Shown here piece after piece: positions 14,784 to 16,746 of a DNA stretch of 16,746 nucleotides (position 1 is the stretch's first letter; the number at the start of each line of letters is the position of its first letter). The DNA comes from Microbacterium sp. (lineage in GTDB: Bacteria > Actinomycetota > Actinomycetes > Actinomycetales > Microbacteriaceae). The translations under genes were made by a program, and so were the position numbers. Location of the stretch: assembly GCA_029267645.1 (NCBI GenBank), contig JAJUIM010000012.1, forward strand, positions 1 through 16,746. Reading direction: 5' to 3'. The notes beneath the pieces are model-generated. The model made no database searches. It saw only the letters and a program-made list of their open reading frames with translations, and had not been told where the DNA came from.

Positions 14784-15503
14784 ATGGCATTCGAGCTCAC
14801 CGAGAAGTACGTCGCCTCGACGATCGACCACGCGATCCTCAAGCCCGAGTTCACGCGGGAGGACGTCGACCGCGAGCTCGACATCGCCGCCGAGTGGGGC
14901 GTCTTCAGCGTCTGCGTGCGGCCGTCCGACGTCGCGTACGCCGTGAGCCGCCTCGAGGGATCCGGCGTCGCGGTCGGCACCGTCATCGGCTTCCCGCACG
15001 GCACGACGTCGACGGCCGCGAAGGTCGCAGAGCTGCGCCAGGCGAAGGCCGACGGCGCCGTCGAGTTCGACATGGTCGTGCACATCGGCGGCCTGCTCGG
15101 CGGCGAGGACCAGCGCGTCGAGGACGACATCCGCGCTGTCGTCGAGGCCGCGGAGGGATCCGTCACGAAGGTGATCCTCGAGACGAGCTTCCTCGACGAC
15201 GAGCAGATCGCGCGCGGCTCGCGGCTGTCGGAGGCCGCGGGCGCGACGTTCGTGAAGACCTCGACCGGCTTCGCGGGCGGCGGCGCCACGGTGCCCCACG
15301 TGACCCTCATGCGCGAGACCGTCTCCCCCGCCGTGCAGGTGAAGGCGTCTGGAGGCGTGCGCGGGCTCGACACCGCGATCGCGATGTTCGAGGCCGGCGC
15401 GACGCGCCTCGGCACGAGCGCGAGCGCCACGATCCTCGGTGAGCTGCGCACGCGCCTCGCCGGCGGCGAGGCGACGACCGCTGAGGACTCGTCGAGCTAC
15501 TGA
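14784..15503 (+). CDS. deoC: Deoxyribose-phosphate aldolase
   Basis: This 239-residue class I aldolase splits 2-deoxyribose 5-phosphate into glyceraldehyde 3-phosphate and acetaldehyde during deoxynucleoside salvage. Key elements are IDHAILKPEFT near the N-terminus (the family usually has DHTLLKP), VGTVIGFPHG (64-73), AVEFDMVVHIG with the catalytic Asp96, FVKTSTGF with the Schiff-base Lys158, and VQVKASGGVR with the second Lys187. The protein ends in SSSY; a C-terminal Ser-Ser-Tyr tail whose Tyr reaches into the active site is known in E. coli DeoC, so the end appears intact. The start fits a leaderless promoter. No other deo genes are adjacent. The stop lies one base from the convergent ribF stop, and no hairpin separates them. 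Confidence 0.95.
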   Translation: MAFELTEKYVASTIDHAILKPEFTREDVDRELDIAAEWGVFSVCVRPSDVAYAVSRLEGSGVAVGTVIGFPHGTTSTAAKVAELRQAKADGAVEFDMVVHIGGLLGGEDQRVEDDIRAVVEAAEGSVTKVILETSFLDDEQIARGSRLSEAAGATFVKTSTGFAGGGATVPHVTLMRETVSPAVQVKASGGVRGLDTAIAMFEAGATRLGTSASATILGELRTRLAGGEATTAEDSSSY

Positions 15504-15504
15504 C

Positions 15505-16476
15505 TCACCGGAGCGCGGCGCGCGTCTGCTCGACGTCGTCGTGCATCTGCGCGATGAGCGGCTCGAGGCCGTCGAAGGCGACCATGCCGCGGATCCGAGA
15601 GACGAACTCGACGTCGACCGTGCGGCCGTACAGGTCGAGGTCGTCGCGGTCGAGCACGTGCGCCTCGACGACGCGCTCGGGCACGTCGTCGAACGTGGGG
15701 TTCGTGCCGACCGAGATCGCCGCGGGGTACCGGGCGCCGGATCCGAGCTGTCCCTCGGGGCGGCGCGCACGCACCCAGCCCGCGTAGACGCCGTCGGCGG
15801 GCACGAAGCCCTCGAGGTCGGGGGCGAGGTTCGCGGTCGGGAACCCGAGCTCGCGGCCACGCTGCAGGCCGCGCACGACGACGCCGCGCACGGCGTGCAC
15901 GTGGCCCAGCAGCTTCGCGGCGCGCTCGACGTCGCCGGCCGTCAGCAGCTCGCGGATCCACGTCGACGAGACGCGGCGGCCGCCGTCGCAGCCCGTCGCG
16001 GCGCTCGAGACGTCGGCCACGACCTCGACCGCGAAGCCGTGCTCGACGCCCATGCGGCGCAGCAGCGCGACGTCGCCCGTGCCGCCGCGGCCGAACCGGA
16101 AGTCCTCGCCCACGAGTACGCGCTGCGCATTGAGGCCCTCGACGAGATAGCGGATCACGAACTCCTCGGCCGGCACATCGGCGAGGCGCTTGTCGAACTC
16201 GAGCACGAGCGTCGCATCGAGGCCGCGCTCGGCGAGCAGGTCGATCTTCTGGCCAACGCCCGACACCTGTTCGGGGCAGTGCTCGGGCGCGATCGTCGCG
16301 AGCGGGTTGCGGTCGAACGTCACGGCGACCGTGCGGGCGTCGCAGGCGGCGGCGTCGACGAGCAGCTTCTCGATGATCGCGCGGTGGCCCGCGTGCACGC
16401 CGTCGAACTTGCCGATCGCGACGACCGTGGGCGCGAAGCCCGCTGGCAGCTCGGAGGGGTCGTGGACGACGATCAT
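15505..16476 (-). CDS. ribF: Bifunctional riboflavin kinase / FAD synthetase
   Basis: This 323-residue bifunctional enzyme phosphorylates riboflavin to FMN and adenylates FMN to FAD. The N-terminal adenylyltransferase domain shows GKFDGVHAGH (22-31, the HxGH nucleotidyltransferase motif), GEDFRFG (123-129) and SSTWIR (170-175). The C-terminal kinase domain shows RGRELGFPTANL (206-217) and SVGTNPTF (255-262). The start codon ATG at 16476 overlaps the upstream stop as ATGA (16473-16476), with GGAG about 9 nt upstream, so it is translationally coupled to the membrane-protein gene before it. A longer frame to 16689 is antisense or out-of-frame to that gene and is rejected. In many actinobacteria ribF follows truB. 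Here the partial neighbour is a membrane protein instead. No FMN riboswitch is visible in the window. Confidence 0.95.
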   Translation of the reverse strand: MIVVHDPSELPAGFAPTVVAIGKFDGVHAGHRAIIEKLLVDAAACDARTVAVTFDRNPLATIAPEHCPEQVSGVGQKIDLLAERGLDATLVLEFDKRLADVPAEEFVIRYLVEGLNAQRVLVGEDFRFGRGGTGDVALLRRMGVEHGFAVEVVADVSSAATGCDGGRRVSSTWIRELLTAGDVERAAKLLGHVHAVRGVVVRGLQRGRELGFPTANLAPDLEGFVPADGVYAGWVRARRPEGQLGSGARYPAAISVGTNPTFDDVPERVVEAHVLDRDDLDLYGRTVDVEFVSRIRGMVAFDGLEPLIAQMHDDVEQTRAALR

Positions 16477-16746
16477 CGCGCCAGCTCCCGCACGCGGGCG
16501 CGCTGGGTCGTCAGGTACCAGATCCCGACGAACGGCAGCACGAGCGGGATCCACACGTAGCCCTGGCCGTAGAGCGACCACACGGTCTGGTCGGCGTGGA
16601 ACACGTCGGGCACGGCCCAGCTGAGCGTGCCGATCACGAGCACGCCCACGAGCTCGAACAGCACCGCGACCCACGCGACCCGGTACCACGCGGGGCTCTT
16701 CGAGAGCAGCAGCGCGACGGTCGCGAGGATGTAGACGACGGCGGCC
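16473..16746 (-). CDS. Conserved membrane protein, partial (N-terminus beyond right edge)
   Basis: The frame is open from the right edge to a TGA at 16473, giving about 90 residues. It reads from VVYILATVALLLSKSPAWYR through FELVGVLVIGTLSWAVPDVF to YVWIPLVLPFVGIWYLTTQR, followed by a short basic tail. That makes three hydrophobic segments likely to cross the membrane, joined by loops containing the conserved-looking motif TVWSLYGQGYVWIPL. A GTG at 16664 could start a shorter protein, but the hydrophobic frame continues upstream without a break, so the gene very probably begins outside the window. It overlaps ribF by 4 nt and is presumably in one operon with it. I recognise it only as a small actinobacterial membrane protein of unknown function. 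Confidence 0.7.
   Translation of the reverse strand, partial: AAVVYILATVALLLSKSPAWYRVAWVAVLFELVGVLVIGTLSWAVPDVFHADQTVWSLYGQGYVWIPLVLPFVGIWYLTTQRARVRELAR

Noticed and set aside
15505..16689. Extension of ribF upstream to 16689
   Set aside because: The extra 71 residues are low-complexity Arg-rich sequence out of frame with the membrane-protein gene, whose stop overlaps the ribF ATG at 16476.

Overview
The window is very GC-rich (roughly 70% by eye). Its genes resemble those of a high-GC Gram-positive, most likely a member of the Microbacteriaceae/Micrococcales. Pointers are an LLM monooxygenase/FMN reductase pair of the CE1758/CE1759 type, an Rv0805-like phosphodiesterase, a GEG-type phosphofructokinase, a signal-less YceI protein, and widespread leaderless promoters. 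The genus is inference only. It reads as ordinary chromosome: there are no insertion sequences, integrases, CRISPR arrays, rRNA or tRNA genes that I can see.

Left edge (1-599): remnants of two siderophore genes, the C-terminus of a FepC-type ABC ATPase on the minus strand and the C-terminal part of an enterochelin-esterase-like hydrolase on the plus strand. They lie head to head and both have lost their 5' parts, which looks like a deletion scar. Positions 651-2530 (minus) hold a translationally coupled flavin monooxygenase and FMN reductase. Next come rpsO (S15), a YceI protein, an FKBP prolyl isomerase and a PrsW-like membrane protease, all minus strand and mostly separated by hairpin terminators. 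An FAH-family hydrolase runs divergently on plus.

Middle and right: aspA and a cyclic-nucleotide phosphodiesterase (minus) back onto oligopeptidase B (plus). Then come pfkA and a SNF2-family helicase (minus), deoC (plus), ribF (minus) and a partial membrane protein running off the right edge. Convergent pairs mostly share a bidirectional hairpin terminator. deoC and ribF are the exception, being only one base apart.

Three sequence-level patterns stand out. First, GGATCC occurs about 42 times by hand count, against about 6 expected from base composition, in all codon frames and between genes. Second, seven start codons are each preceded by a TANNNT hexamer 6-7 nt upstream and no Shine-Dalgarno, the architecture of leaderless mRNAs. 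Third, the promoters of the monooxygenase pair and of yceI share an AT-rich, partly palindromic motif (11 of 13 positions identical). This suggests a common, probably MarR-type, redox-responsive regulator encoded elsewhere. No clearly new multi-gene system was found; the best leads are the GGATCC bias, the shared operator and the siderophore deletion scar.
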